From contig NZ_JIAI01000001.1 in NCBI RefSeq assembly GCF_000620785.1, forward strand, positions 682,001 to 746,000: a stretch of DNA of 64,000 bases, given 5' to 3'. The position numbers were made by a program, and so were the translations under genes. The notes beneath the pieces are model-generated. The model searched no databases. It had not been told where the DNA came from and was given only the letters and a program-made list of their open reading frames with translations. The DNA comes from Actinospineispora acaciae DSM 45401 (GTDB taxonomy: Bacteria > Actinomycetota > Actinomycetes > Mycobacteriales > Pseudonocardiaceae). Shown in pieces: positions 50,979 through 59,472 of the stretch. Positions within the stretch are counted from its first letter, which is position 1. Every line of letters starts with the position of its first letter.

Positions 50979-52285
50979 GTCGATGACGCTAGCCGCGGCG
51001 GCCTGAGGAAGGCGAGCATCACCGCGCAGATCACCAGGCAGGCGATCGGGAAGTACAGGCCCGCCGAGACGTTGTCCGCCGTGGCGTTCTTGCCGATCAC
51101 GTACGGGCCGAAGAACCCGCCGAGCGCGGCGATCGAGTTGATCGCGGCCAGCCCGACCGCCGTGTGCTCGCGCGAGAGCACCCGCGCGGCCATCGCCCAG
51201 TACGGCGCGAGGTACCCGAGCACCCCGATCCCGACCATGGACAGGCAGGTCAGCGCGGGCACCGGGTCGTGCCGGAACTGGATGGTGCCGAACAGCCCGA
51301 TCGCGGCCAGCAGCATCATCGCGATCACGTGGCCCTTGCGCTCGCCGGTCCGGTCGGAGTTGCGCGCGACCAGGAACATTCCGATCGCGCCGACCAGGAA
51401 CGGGATCGCGCCCAGGACGCCGATGTTGGTCGCCGAGTAGGACGGGTCCATCTGCTTGACGATCAACGGCAGGAAGAACGTGAACCCGTACAGGCCGCAC
51501 GCGGCGAACAGGTTGGCCACCGCCAGGTGCAGCACCGTGCGGTTCTTGACCACCCGAAGCTGCCCGAGGAACGTCTCCGGCGCCTCCGGCCGGTACTCCT
51601 TGCGGATCTCCCGGTCCAGCCACTCGCTCTGCGCGCGGGACAGGAACCGGGCCTTGCTCGGCACGTCCGGCAGGTAGAACAGCACGAACACGCCGAGCGC
51701 GATCGCCGGCGCGCCCTGCAGGATGAACACCCAGCGCCAGCTGGACAGCCCCAGCCAGTGCACGTGGTCCAGGATCACCCCGCCGGTGAGGCTGCCCAGG
51801 ATCATCGCGGCCGGCTGGGCCAGCGCCAGCCCGGCCACCGCCCGCCCGCGCTCGCGGCCCCGGAACCACAGCGTCAGGTACAGCAGCAGGCCCGGGAACA
51901 GCCCGGCCTCGGCGATGCCGAGCAGGATGCGCGCCGCGTAGAGCTGCGGGATGTCCCGCACGAACCCGGTGACCACCGTGACGATCCCCCAGGTCACCGC
52001 GATGCGGGCCAGCCACAGCCGCGCCCCCACCCGTTTCATGATCATGTTGCTGGGGACCTCGAACACCACGTACGCCAGGAAGAAGATCGCCGCCGCCGTC
52101 CCGAAGGTGGCCGCCGTGATCGCCAGCTCGTGCTGCATCCCGAGCTGGGCGTAGCTGATGTTCGAGCGGTCCATGTAGTTGAACACGTAGAGCCCGAACA
52201 CGACCGGCAGCACCCGCAGCGCGACCTTGCGGATGGCGCTTCGGCCGGTGTCGCTGTCCTCGGCGGCGGTGACGGAATCGCTCAC
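50975..52285 (-). CDS. MFS transporter, anion:cation symporter (ACS) family
   Basis: A 436-residue permease of the ACS family (tartrate, phthalate, hexuronate, nicotinate transporters). NYMDRSNISYAQLGM in helix 1, FLAYVVFEVPSNMIMKRVGARLWLARI, RILLGIAEAGLFPGLLLYLTLWF and PSKARFLS/EWLDREI in the central loop are the family marks. Its ATG overlaps the flavoprotein stop by 4 nt, so it belongs to the NTF2-SDR-flavoprotein operon and likely brings in that pathway's acid (inference). Confidence 0.93.
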   Translation of the reverse strand: MSDSVTAAEDSDTGRSAIRKVALRVLPVVFGLYVFNYMDRSNISYAQLGMQHELAITAATFGTAAAIFFLAYVVFEVPSNMIMKRVGARLWLARIAVTWGIVTVVTGFVRDIPQLYAARILLGIAEAGLFPGLLLYLTLWFRGRERGRAVAGLALAQPAAMILGSLTGGVILDHVHWLGLSSWRWVFILQGAPAIALGVFVLFYLPDVPSKARFLSRAQSEWLDREIRKEYRPEAPETFLGQLRVVKNRTVLHLAVANLFAACGLYGFTFFLPLIVKQMDPSYSATNIGVLGAIPFLVGAIGMFLVARNSDRTGERKGHVIAMMLLAAIGLFGTIQFRHDPVPALTCLSMVGIGVLGYLAPYWAMAARVLSREHTAVGLAAINSIAALGGFFGPYVIGKNATADNVSAGLYFPIACLVICAVMLAFLRPPRLASST

Positions 52286-53718
52286 GACGTTGCTCCTCGT
52301 TGAGTCTGGTGCGCGGCGTTGCGGCCGGCGATCCGGCCCATGGTCAGCGCGTTGGCTATCGCGTTCCCGCCGCCCACGTACCGGGGTCCGAGCACGCCGG
52401 CGCCGGCCTCACCGGCGGCGAACAGGCCGGGGACCACCGCCCCGCGCCGGTCCAGCACGGCCGCGTCGGCGTCGATCTCCAGCCCGGCGTGGGTGCAGAC
52501 CAGCTCGGCGGGCAGGGTGCGCGCGGCGTAGAACGGCGGGGTGTCGATCGGCTCCAGCGGCTCGGTGACGCCCTTGGCGGCCAGCGAGTGGTGCCGCAGG
52601 AACTCGGTGTCGGTGCCGGCGGGAAGCTCGTCGTTCCACCGCCGCACGGTGGCGGCCAGTGCCGGCGCGGGGACGCCGATCGTCGCGGCCAGCTCCTCGA
52701 CGGTGTCGGCGCGCGCCGTGCGCCCGGCGTCGGCCTCGCGCAGCACGGCGTCGGCGTCCCAGTGCGCGTAGCCGGGCGGCAGCGACCGCCGCGCCCGCTC
52801 GTCGAACACCGCCCACACCGGCCCGCCCTGCGCCTCGATGATGCCGCCGGACACCGCGTAGGACGCGTCCTCGTCCATGAACCGCCGCCCGTTGCCGTTG
52901 ACGTAGATCCGCGAGGCCGGCGGGAAGCCGGACTGCCAGTGGTGCAGCCGCTGGAAGTAGGCGGTGGGCAGCAGCAGCCCCCAGCCGTCCCCGGCGACCG
53001 ACGCCCCGACCTGCTCGCCGAACCGCAGGTGGTCGCCCCTGCTCCCCGGCGCCGCGACCACGAACAGGTCGTCGCCGGCCGCGAGCGCCGCCGGGTAGTG
53101 CCTGGCCAGCAGCTCCGGGTCGCGCGCGAAGCCGCCGCTGGCCACCACCACCGCCCCGGCCCGCACCTCCAGGCCGTCCGCGACCACCCCGACCACCGCA
53201 CCCCCGGACACCAGCAGCCGCCGCACCCGGGTGTTCGGCACGACCTCCACCCGGTGCCGGCGCGCGGCCGCGGTCAGCGCCTGGACCAGCCCGTACCCCT
53301 GGTCGCTCGGCACGTGGCCACGCCACACGTCCTCCACCCCGGCCCGGCACAGCCCGGGCATGTGCGCGTTGCGCGAGGTCGTGGCCGGGATCTTCACGCC
53401 CAATCCGGTCAGCCACTCCAGCGTCGGGCCCGCGTGCTCGCAGAACGCCGCGACCAGGCCCGGTTTGAGCATCCAGGCGTTGAGGTCCATGTAGTGCTGG
53501 AAGAACCGCTCCGGGGAGTCCTCGATGCCGAGCCCGGCCTGCACCGAGGTGCCCGCCGCGGTGAACATCCCGGCGGAGAGCTGGGTGGACCCGCCCAGCT
53601 CCGGCTCGGACTCGAACAGCACGACCGACGCGCCCGCCTCCGCCGCCGACACCGCGGCCGCCAGCCCGGCACCGCCGCCGCCGATGACGACGACGTCCCA
53701 GCGGATCGGCTCAGACAT
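52282..53718 (-). CDS. FAD-dependent oxidoreductase, fumarate reductase/ketosteroid dehydrogenase type
   Basis: A 478-residue flavoprotein. GGGGAG (13-18) and the E of VVLFESE bind FAD. GGSTQLSAGMF and the C-terminal PELVCTHAGLEIDADAAVLDRRG and YVGGGNAIANALTMGRIAGRNAA segments are those of the FRD/succinate dehydrogenase flavoprotein group that also holds 3-ketosteroid delta-1-dehydrogenases and urocanate reductase. It introduces or removes a C=C bond next to a carbonyl. Overlaps the SDR gene by 8 nt. Confidence 0.9.
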   Translation of the reverse strand: MSEPIRWDVVVIGGGGAGLAAAVSAAEAGASVVLFESEPELGGSTQLSAGMFTAAGTSVQAGLGIEDSPERFFQHYMDLNAWMLKPGLVAAFCEHAGPTLEWLTGLGVKIPATTSRNAHMPGLCRAGVEDVWRGHVPSDQGYGLVQALTAAARRHRVEVVPNTRVRRLLVSGGAVVGVVADGLEVRAGAVVVASGGFARDPELLARHYPAALAAGDDLFVVAAPGSRGDHLRFGEQVGASVAGDGWGLLLPTAYFQRLHHWQSGFPPASRIYVNGNGRRFMDEDASYAVSGGIIEAQGGPVWAVFDERARRSLPPGYAHWDADAVLREADAGRTARADTVEELAATIGVPAPALAATVRRWNDELPAGTDTEFLRHHSLAAKGVTEPLEPIDTPPFYAARTLPAELVCTHAGLEIDADAAVLDRRGAVVPGLFAAGEAGAGVLGPRYVGGGNAIANALTMGRIAGRNAAHQTQRGATS

Positions 53719-54517
53719 GCCGGGAGCCGCCGTCGACGGCGATGCTGTGGCCGGTGACGTAGCGGGCGCTGTCGGAGAGCAGGAACAGCAGCGGCCCGAC
53801 CACCTCCTCGGGCGAGCCGAGCCGGTGCAGCGGCACCACGTCCAACGCGTGCGCCAGCGCGGCCGGGTCCTCCTTCACCCACCGGGTCATCTCGGTGTCG
53901 ATGTAGCCGGGCGCCAGCGCGTTGACCCGGATCCCCCGGTCGCCCAGCTCCACAGCGAGCGACTCGGTCAGGTGCGCGACGGCCGCCTTCGAGGTGCAGT
54001 AGGCGCCCCGGCCCCTGCGCACCCGGACCGCGGCCACCGAGGACATGTTGACGATCGCCCCGCCGGCCTGCATGTGCCGCGCCGCCGCCTGCGCGCCGAA
54101 CAGCACCCCCTGCACGTTCACCGCCAGGGTGTCCGAGATCTGCCCTGCCGAGATCTCCTCGGCCGCCGCGAACGGGAAGATGCCCGCGTTGTTGACCCAG
54201 AAGTCCAGCCGCCCGAACTCCGCCACCGCCAGCCGCGCCACCGCGTCCTGCTGGTCCGGGTCGCAGACGTCGACGCCGGTGGGGACTACCCGCCCCGGCC
54301 GCTCGTGCACCGCCCCCGGCTCGGCGCTGATCTCCTCGGCCGTCGCCCGCATCCGGTCGGAGTCGATGTCCGCGCCCACCACGTGCACGCCCCGGCTGGC
54401 CAGCGCCGCCGCGAACCGGGCACCCATCCCCCGCGCCGCGCCGGTGACCACGGCCGCCTTGCCGGGCAGCTCCGGGTACACGGCGGTCATCGGCTCGTGC
54501 TGAACCCGGCCGGTCAT
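53711..54517 (-). CDS. short-chain dehydrogenase/reductase (SDR)
   Basis: A 268-residue classical SDR. TGAARGMG (25-32) is the cofactor glycine motif, D50 after the second strand suggests NAD preference, NNAG is at 109-112, and the triad is S159/S160, Y173 and K177 in AYCTSKAAV. It oxidises an alcohol or reduces a ketone. The ATG at 54517 overlaps the NTF2-like stop by 4 nt; ATG at 54490 is another option. Together with the flavoprotein it would process a cyclic alcohol/ketone (inference). Confidence 0.92.
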   Translation of the reverse strand: MTGRVQHEPMTAVYPELPGKAAVVTGAARGMGARFAAALASRGVHVVGADIDSDRMRATAEEISAEPGAVHERPGRVVPTGVDVCDPDQQDAVARLAVAEFGRLDFWVNNAGIFPFAAAEEISAGQISDTLAVNVQGVLFGAQAAARHMQAGGAIVNMSSVAAVRVRRGRGAYCTSKAAVAHLTESLAVELGDRGIRVNALAPGYIDTEMTRWVKEDPAALAHALDVVPLHRLGSPEEVVGPLLFLLSDSARYVTGHSIAVDGGSRHV

Positions 54518-54942
54518 GCCCGACCCCCGTCGGCGGCGTCGTCGCGCTTCACCACCCGGCGGCGGATCCGCCACTGCCCGTCCGCCACGACCAGCTCGTC
54601 GGTGATCGTGGCCTGGCGCACCAGCCGGGACGGCCCGCCCACCGGGGTGGTGACGATCTGCAGGTAGGCGTGCACGGTCGCCGTCTCGGCACCGGCCGCC
54701 GCGACGAACACGTTGGTCAGCACGTGCCGGGACCGCTCGCCCGCCTCCCGACCGGCCGTGAAGAACCGCCGCGCGAACGCGGTGAGATCGGCCGTGCCGC
54801 GCACCGGCTCCGGGTAGGTCGGCGAGTCGAACTCACCGTCCGCGCTGAACGTGGCCGCCCACTCGGCGGCGCGGCCGTCGTCGATGAAATGGCTCTGCGC
54901 GCCGTAGAGCTGGTGGATCGTCGCCAACGTCTCAGGCGTCAC
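54514..54942 (-). CDS. NTF2/SnoaL-like protein
   Basis: A 142-residue NTF2-fold protein of the SnoaL_4 group: IHQLYGAQSHFIDDGRAAEWAATFSADGEFDSP in the first half, WRIRRRVVKRDD at the end. This group contains BaiE-like dehydratases, ketosteroid isomerase-like enzymes and small ring-dioxygenase subunits. The GTG start follows GGAGG by 5 nt. It is the first gene of a seven-gene same-strand series and is divergent from an IclR gene. Confidence 0.85.
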   Translation of the reverse strand: MTPETLATIHQLYGAQSHFIDDGRAAEWAATFSADGEFDSPTYPEPVRGTADLTAFARRFFTAGREAGERSRHVLTNVFVAAAGAETATVHAYLQIVTTPVGGPSRLVRQATITDELVVADGQWRIRRRVVKRDDAADGGRA

Positions 54943-54950
54943 ATCGGCCT

Positions 54951-54970
54951 CCGAGAAGTTCCGAGAAGTG
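54951..54970. repeat. 10-bp tandem direct repeat
   Basis: CCGAGAAGTT is followed immediately by CCGAGAAGTG. This direct repeat lies in the NTF2/IclR divergent gap, just upstream of the NTF2-like gene's ribosome-binding site and next to the palindromes at 54979-55009. Confidence 0.5.
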
Positions 54971-54978
54971 TGCTAATA

Positions 54979-54995
54979 TCGCACGCTACGTGCGA
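54979..54995. promoter_or_regulatory. IclR-region inverted repeat 1
   Basis: TCGCACGCTACGTGCGA is a perfect TCGCACG-N3-CGTGCGA inverted repeat. It abuts the TAATAT -10-like box at 54974-54979 and a second repeat on the right. Probable binding site of the divergent IclR protein. Confidence 0.6.
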
Positions 54996-55009
54996 ACTGT
55001 GGAAACAGT
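54996..55009. promoter_or_regulatory. IclR-region inverted repeat 2
   Basis: ACTGTGGAAACAGT is a perfect ACTGT-N4-ACAGT repeat directly touching repeat 1. The pair occupies 31 bp between the divergent operons. Confidence 0.5.
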
Positions 55010-55051
55010 AAGAGTGTCGTCGCGCGCACGTCAAGACGTCGAGGGAGAGGC

Positions 55052-55744
55052 ATGTCCGAAGGCGTCCGGCTCGACTCCGGGATGTCCAAGACGCTGCACA
55101 ACGGGCTGCAGGTCCTGGAGCTGCTGGCCGCCCATCCGCGCGGCCTGACCCTCACCGGGGTGGCCGAGGCCGTCGGGGTGCACCGGACCGTGGCGCACCG
55201 GCTGGTCCGCACCCTGGAGGCGCACCGGCTGTGTCGCCGCGACGGCGCGAAGCGGATCACCCTCGGGCCCGGCCTTGTCCGGCTCGCCGAGCCCGTCGAC
55301 CAGGACCTGCGCACCCTGGCCAGGCCCGTGCTGGAGGCCCTCACCGACGCCGGCGGGGCCACCGCGCACCTGGTCGTGCGGGAGAACGAGCGGCAGGTGC
55401 GGATGCTGATGATCGTCGAGCCCCGGCAGGCCCGGATGCACGTCAGCTTCCGGCCCGGCCAGGTGGACCCGATCAACCGGGGGTCGGCCGGCCTGGCCAT
55501 GCTGGCCGCGGCGCCGCCGGTGCCCGGGGAGCGCGCGGAGGTGAGCCTGGCGCGCGAGCGGGGGTTCGCGGTGTCCTACGGGGAGATCGCGCACTCGATC
55601 ATCGGCATCTCGGCCGCCGTGCCGCACCGGGACCCGGCCCAGGCCGTCAGCATCGGGCTGTCCGTGTTCGAGGCCCCGGACGAGCAGCGGCTCGGGTGTA
55701 TCGTCGTCGACGCCGCGCGCCAGCTCGGTGACCTGCTGCGATGA
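55052..55744 (+). CDS. IclR family regulator
   Basis: A 230-residue IclR regulator with its winged helix at about 12-65 (GLTLTGVAEAVGVHRTVAHRLVRTLEAHRL) and an IclR effector domain in which VDPINRGSAGLAMLAA and SYGEIAHSIIGISAAV are conserved. It should respond to an aromatic or aliphatic acid. GAGGGAGAGG precedes the ATG. Divergent from the NTF2-SDR-flavoprotein-ACS operon, with two stacked palindromes between. Its stop overlaps the next gene's start by 4 nt. Confidence 0.92.
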   Translation: MSEGVRLDSGMSKTLHNGLQVLELLAAHPRGLTLTGVAEAVGVHRTVAHRLVRTLEAHRLCRRDGAKRITLGPGLVRLAEPVDQDLRTLARPVLEALTDAGGATAHLVVRENERQVRMLMIVEPRQARMHVSFRPGQVDPINRGSAGLAMLAAAPPVPGERAEVSLARERGFAVSYGEIAHSIIGISAAVPHRDPAQAVSIGLSVFEAPDEQRLGCIVVDAARQLGDLLR

Positions 55745-56406
55745 CCGTGTGGGACCCGTTCGGGACGTTGGCCTCGGCGCTGTGGATCGGCGGCGCGCAG
55801 TGGGCCGGCAAGTCGACGGTGGCGCGGCTGCTCGCCGTCAGGTACGGACTGACGGCCTACCACTACGACTATCACGACGCCCGGGGCCACGACGACCGGC
55901 GGGTCGCGCGGCGGGTCAGGCTCGGCGAGCCGGCGGCGGGCCCGGACCCGGACGCGGTGTGGGTGCACGACACGCCGGAGCGGATGGCCGCCTCGACGCT
56001 GGCCGGGTTCCCGGTCCGGTTCGAGTGGGCGCTGGACGACCTGCGCGCGCTGGTGTCCGGGCGCCCGATCCTCGCCGAGGGCTGGGGCCTTCGCCCCGAG
56101 CTGGTCGCGCCCATGATCGACTCGCCAGGGCGGATGGTGGTGATGGTGCCCACCGAGGAGTTCCGCCGCCACCAGGTCGACACCCTGGACCGGGCCGCCG
56201 CGATCGGCGCCTCCGGTCTTAGTGACCCCGAGCGTGCCCAGCGCAACCGGCTGGCCCGCGACCGCCTGGTCGCCGAGGACGCCGTGCGCGCCGCCGACGC
56301 GTTCGGCATCCGCGTGGTCGAGGTCGACGGGTCGCGCGACGCCGAGGCCGTCGCCGACGACCTGGCCGAACACTTCGCCCGCTACCTGCCCGCGCGCGAC
56401 CGCTGA
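55741..56406 (+). CDS. P-loop NTPase-like protein, function unknown
   Basis: A 221-residue protein with a Walker A motif GAQWAGKS (18-25) right after the first strand, and a central RPILAEGWGLRPELV strand in the Walker B position. The shape suggests a kinase-like P-loop fold (shikimate/adenylate-kinase size) with a long DYHDARGHDDRR loop. The second half is helical and charged. It shares a 4-nt ATGA overlap with iclR, so it is co-expressed with that regulator. I do not know its substrate. Confidence 0.75.
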   Translation: MTVWDPFGTLASALWIGGAQWAGKSTVARLLAVRYGLTAYHYDYHDARGHDDRRVARRVRLGEPAAGPDPDAVWVHDTPERMAASTLAGFPVRFEWALDDLRALVSGRPILAEGWGLRPELVAPMIDSPGRMVVMVPTEEFRRHQVDTLDRAAAIGASGLSDPERAQRNRLARDRLVAEDAVRAADAFGIRVVEVDGSRDAEAVADDLAEHFARYLPARDR

Positions 56407-56449
56407 GCGGTCTTGTGGTGTGCCGCCGGGAGCGACCAGGATTGTTCGA

Positions 56450-58267
56450 ATGGTCACCGGTGATCGCACGGTCGGCAGGTCCCTGCTCGTCGCCGGGGCG
56501 CTGCTCGCGCTCGTCACGGCGTGTTCGAGCGCTCCGCCAGCCCCGGCGGCGCCGCCCGCCCAGCAGCACCCGCCGCGCGCCGCCGAGGCCGTCGGCAACG
56601 GTGGCGTGGTCTCCAGCGTCGACCCGTACGCCACCGCGATCGGCGTCGACGTGCTGCGCGCGGGCGGCAACGCGGTCGACGCGGCGGTGGCCACGGCGGC
56701 CGCGCTGGGCGTCACCGAGCCCTACTCCGCCGGCGTGGGCGGCGGCGGGTACTTCGTGTACTACGAGGCGGCCAGCCGCAAGGTGTTCACCCTGGACGGG
56801 CGCGAGACCGCGCCGGCCACCGCCGACGAGCGCTACTTCACCGAGAACGGCCAGCCCATCCCGTTCGACCAGGCGGTCACCAGCGGCCTGTCGGTCGGGG
56901 TGCCGGGCACGCCGGCCACCTGGGACGAGGCGCTGCGCAGGTGGGGCACGCTGCGGCTGGGCCAGGCGCTCACTCCGGCCGCCAAGCTGGCCGCCGACGG
57001 GTTCGTCGTGGACGAGACGTTCCGGTCGCAGACGGCGGAGAACGCCGATCGGTTCGCCGCGTTCCCGGCCACCGCCGAGCTGTACCTGCCCGGCGGCGCG
57101 CCGCCCACTGTCGGCACCCTGCTGCGCAACCCCGGCCTGGCCGCCACCTACGACGAGCTGGGCCGCGACGGCGTCGGCGCGATCTACAAGGGTCCGATCG
57201 GGGCGGACATCATCGCCACCGCGACCGCCCCGAAGCTCGCGCCGGGGTCCAAGCGGGTGGTGCGGCCCGGCAAGCTCACCCCGGCCGACCTGGCCGGCTA
57301 CCAGCTCGCGGCGCAGGACCCGACCCACCTGCGGTACCGGGGGCTGGACGTCTACGGCATGGCCCCGTCCTCCTCCGGCGGCACCACGGTCGGCGAGGCG
57401 CTCAACATCCTGGAGCGCGGCGAGCTGCGCGGGCTGCCCACCGCGGAGTACCTGCACCGGTTCCTGGAGGCTAGCCGGATCGCGTTCTCCGACCGCAACC
57501 GATGGGTCGGCGACCGGGCGGCCGTGGACGTGCCCACCGACGCGCTGCTGAGCAAGGACTTCGCCAACTCCAGGGCCTGCCTGGTCGACCCGGGGCACGC
57601 CCTGACCAGCCCCGTCGCCCCCGGCGACCCGCGCAAGCCGGCGGCCTGCGCGGCCGGCGCCCCCGGCCCGGGGTCCTCGGCCGGCAACGAGGGCCCCAAC
57701 ACCACGCACCTGACGGTCGCCGACGCCAAGGGCAACGTCGTCGCCTACACCCTGACCATCGAGCAGACCGGCGGCAGCGGCATGGTGGTGCCGGGCCGGG
57801 GCTTCCTGCTCAACAACGAGCTCACCGACTTCAACTTCACCCCCGTCACGCCCGGCGTGCCGGACCCGAACCTGCCCGGCCCCGGCAAGCGCCCGCGCAG
57901 CTCGATGTCGCCGACCATCGTGCTCGACAACGGCGCGCCGAAGCTCGCGCTCGGCTCCCCCGGCGGCGCCACGATCATCACCACCGTGCTTCAGGTCCTG
58001 ACCGGCCGCCTGGACCGCGACCTGCGGCTGGTGGACGCGATCGCGGCGCCCCGGGCCTCGCAGCGCAACCGAGGCGAGACCGAGGCCGAGCCGGCGTTCC
58101 TGGCGCTGCCCGAGCGGGCCCAGCTGGAGGCGCTCGGGCACAAGTTCAGCTCGAACCCCGAGATCGGCAGGACAACCGGCGTGGAGCGGCTCCCGGACGG
58201 CCGCTGGCTTGCCGCCGCCGAGACTTCCCGCAGCGGCGGCGGCTCGGCCATGGCCGTCACCCGCTAG
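56450..58267 (+). CDS. ggt: gamma-glutamyltransferase, lipoprotein
   Basis: A 605-residue gamma-glutamyltransferase of the N-terminal-nucleophile family. NGGVVSSVDPYATAIGVDVLRAGGNAVDAAVA begins the large subunit, T418 in PNTTHLTVAD is the self-cleavage nucleophile, and SMSPTIVLDNGAPKLALGSPGG closes the small subunit. The N-terminus is a lipoprotein signal (LVTAC, C25), so it degrades gamma-glutamyl amides outside the cell. The ATG at 56450 has AGGA 8 nt upstream; a GTG at 56420 is the alternative. Its 3' end overlaps the Rieske gene by 11 nt. Confidence 0.93.
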   Translation: MVTGDRTVGRSLLVAGALLALVTACSSAPPAPAAPPAQQHPPRAAEAVGNGGVVSSVDPYATAIGVDVLRAGGNAVDAAVATAAALGVTEPYSAGVGGGGYFVYYEAASRKVFTLDGRETAPATADERYFTENGQPIPFDQAVTSGLSVGVPGTPATWDEALRRWGTLRLGQALTPAAKLAADGFVVDETFRSQTAENADRFAAFPATAELYLPGGAPPTVGTLLRNPGLAATYDELGRDGVGAIYKGPIGADIIATATAPKLAPGSKRVVRPGKLTPADLAGYQLAAQDPTHLRYRGLDVYGMAPSSSGGTTVGEALNILERGELRGLPTAEYLHRFLEASRIAFSDRNRWVGDRAAVDVPTDALLSKDFANSRACLVDPGHALTSPVAPGDPRKPAACAAGAPGPGSSAGNEGPNTTHLTVADAKGNVVAYTLTIEQTGGSGMVVPGRGFLLNNELTDFNFTPVTPGVPDPNLPGPGKRPRSSMSPTIVLDNGAPKLALGSPGGATIITTVLQVLTGRLDRDLRLVDAIAAPRASQRNRGETEAEPAFLALPERAQLEALGHKFSSNPEIGRTTGVERLPDGRWLAAAETSRSGGGSAMAVTR

Positions 58268-59411
58268 CCGCTCTAGCCGCTCCAGCCGCGCCGTTGACGA
58301 CCTCGGCCAGCGAGCGGTGGAAGTGGGTGAGCGCGCCCTCGAACCGCCCGAACTCGTAGAACTCGTTGGCGCCGCTGGCCAGTGCCCGCTGGGCGGAGCA
58401 CGCCACGTCCCTGTCCTCGGCGGCGCCCTCCCGCTGGAAGTCCAGCGCGCTCTTCAGGGCCGCCTCGGCGTCGGCGTCGCCCTCGGGCAGCGCGGTGAGC
58501 GTGTAGTTGATCACCCGGGTGCGATCCACGCCGAGCGGCTCCTGCACGATCACCGCCCTGGTCAGCGGGAAGGTCGCCACGACCACGTTCGGGAACAGGT
58601 GGTAGACGTAGGTCAGCATGCCATCCACCGACCGCTCGGCGGCGGGCACCGACCGCAGCTTGCCGATCCGCTGGTACGGGAACGCGACCCGGCTGTTGCG
58701 GCCGAACCGCTCGATGACGTTCAGGTTGTCGAACTGGATCGGGTAGAACGTCCGCCGGTGCGTCGCGCGCAGGTGGTAGCCCTCCAGGAAGCCGTCCATG
58801 AGGATCTTCCAGTTCGCCGCGAACACCTCCTCGGTGACGCTGTGCAGGCGCAGCTCGGGCGGGAGCACCCCGGCCAGCTCGTCCAGGCACGGCTCGGCCA
58901 GCTCGGGCTCGTCCTGGGTGACGAACACCAGCCCGTGCCGCTCGACCGCGCGCACCGGCACCAGCCCGTGGCGCGCCGGGTCGAGGTCCGGGAACCCGTG
59001 GGCGTGCGGCACGTGCCGCAGCGCGCCGTCCAGGCCGTAGGTCCAGCCGTGGTAGCGGCACACGAACGCGGTCCCGCACCCGCTGCCCTCCGCGACCTGC
59101 ACCCCGCGATGACGGCACGCGTTGCGGAACGCCCGTACCTCGCCGTCGCGCCCGCGAACCGCCAGGATCGGCGTCCCGGCGGCCTCCCGCGCGAGGTACG
59201 CCCCCGGTTCCGCGAGCGCCGCCGAGGGGCAGAACGGGGTCGGGCTGTGCCGGAAGGCCCGCTCCAGCTCGAGGGCGAGACGCCCCGGCGACCGGTAGTG
59301 CTCGACGGGCTCCCGCCAGGTGGAGGCGCTCAGGTCCGTCGTCGAGTGGTCGATGTGATCAAGGATTCGCCGCGCGACTGACTGGTCGTCGGCCAGGAGT
59401 GTCACCGCCAT
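58257..59411 (-). CDS. Rieske non-haem iron oxygenase, alpha subunit type
   Basis: A 384-residue ring-hydroxylating or demethylating oxygenase. The Rieske cluster ligands are C99-H101 (CRHRG) and C118-H121 (CRYHGW); the mononuclear iron histidines are H213 and H218 in GYHLRATH, with a following Asp. No beta subunit, ferredoxin or reductase gene is adjacent, so electron-transfer partners come from elsewhere. Choline/glycine-betaine monooxygenase-like members share this length. Start ATG 59411 with GGAGG 3 nt away; GTG 59405 is possible. Controlled by the TetR upstream. Confidence 0.92.
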   Translation of the reverse strand: MAVTLLADDQSVARRILDHIDHSTTDLSASTWREPVEHYRSPGRLALELERAFRHSPTPFCPSAALAEPGAYLAREAAGTPILAVRGRDGEVRAFRNACRHRGVQVAEGSGCGTAFVCRYHGWTYGLDGALRHVPHAHGFPDLDPARHGLVPVRAVERHGLVFVTQDEPELAEPCLDELAGVLPPELRLHSVTEEVFAANWKILMDGFLEGYHLRATHRRTFYPIQFDNLNVIERFGRNSRVAFPYQRIGKLRSVPAAERSVDGMLTYVYHLFPNVVVATFPLTRAVIVQEPLGVDRTRVINYTLTALPEGDADAEAALKSALDFQREGAAEDRDVACSAQRALASGANEFYEFGRFEGALTHFHRSLAEVVNGAAGAARAASG

Positions 59412-59435
59412 GCACCTCCACGTCGAGGGGTGTCC

Positions 59436-59463
59436 AGGCTAGCAAAAAGTGAAGTGACGTCAA
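59436..59463 (-). promoter_or_regulatory. predicted promoter of the Rieske oxygenase gene
   Basis: On the minus strand TTGACG (59458-59463) and TAGCCT (59436-59441) are 16 nt apart. The -35 box is the centre of the palindrome at 59445-59472, so binding there would block RNA polymerase. Confidence 0.6.
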
Positions 59464-59472
59464 TTCACTTTT
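59445..59472. promoter_or_regulatory. 28-bp operator overlapping the tetR stop codon
   Basis: A 28-bp palindrome with 13 of 14 pairs matched: AAAAGTGAA and TTCACTTTT arms around a TGACGTCA core. It covers the last codons of the TetR gene (stop at 59465-59467) and the -35 box of the Rieske gene. Confidence 0.7.
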
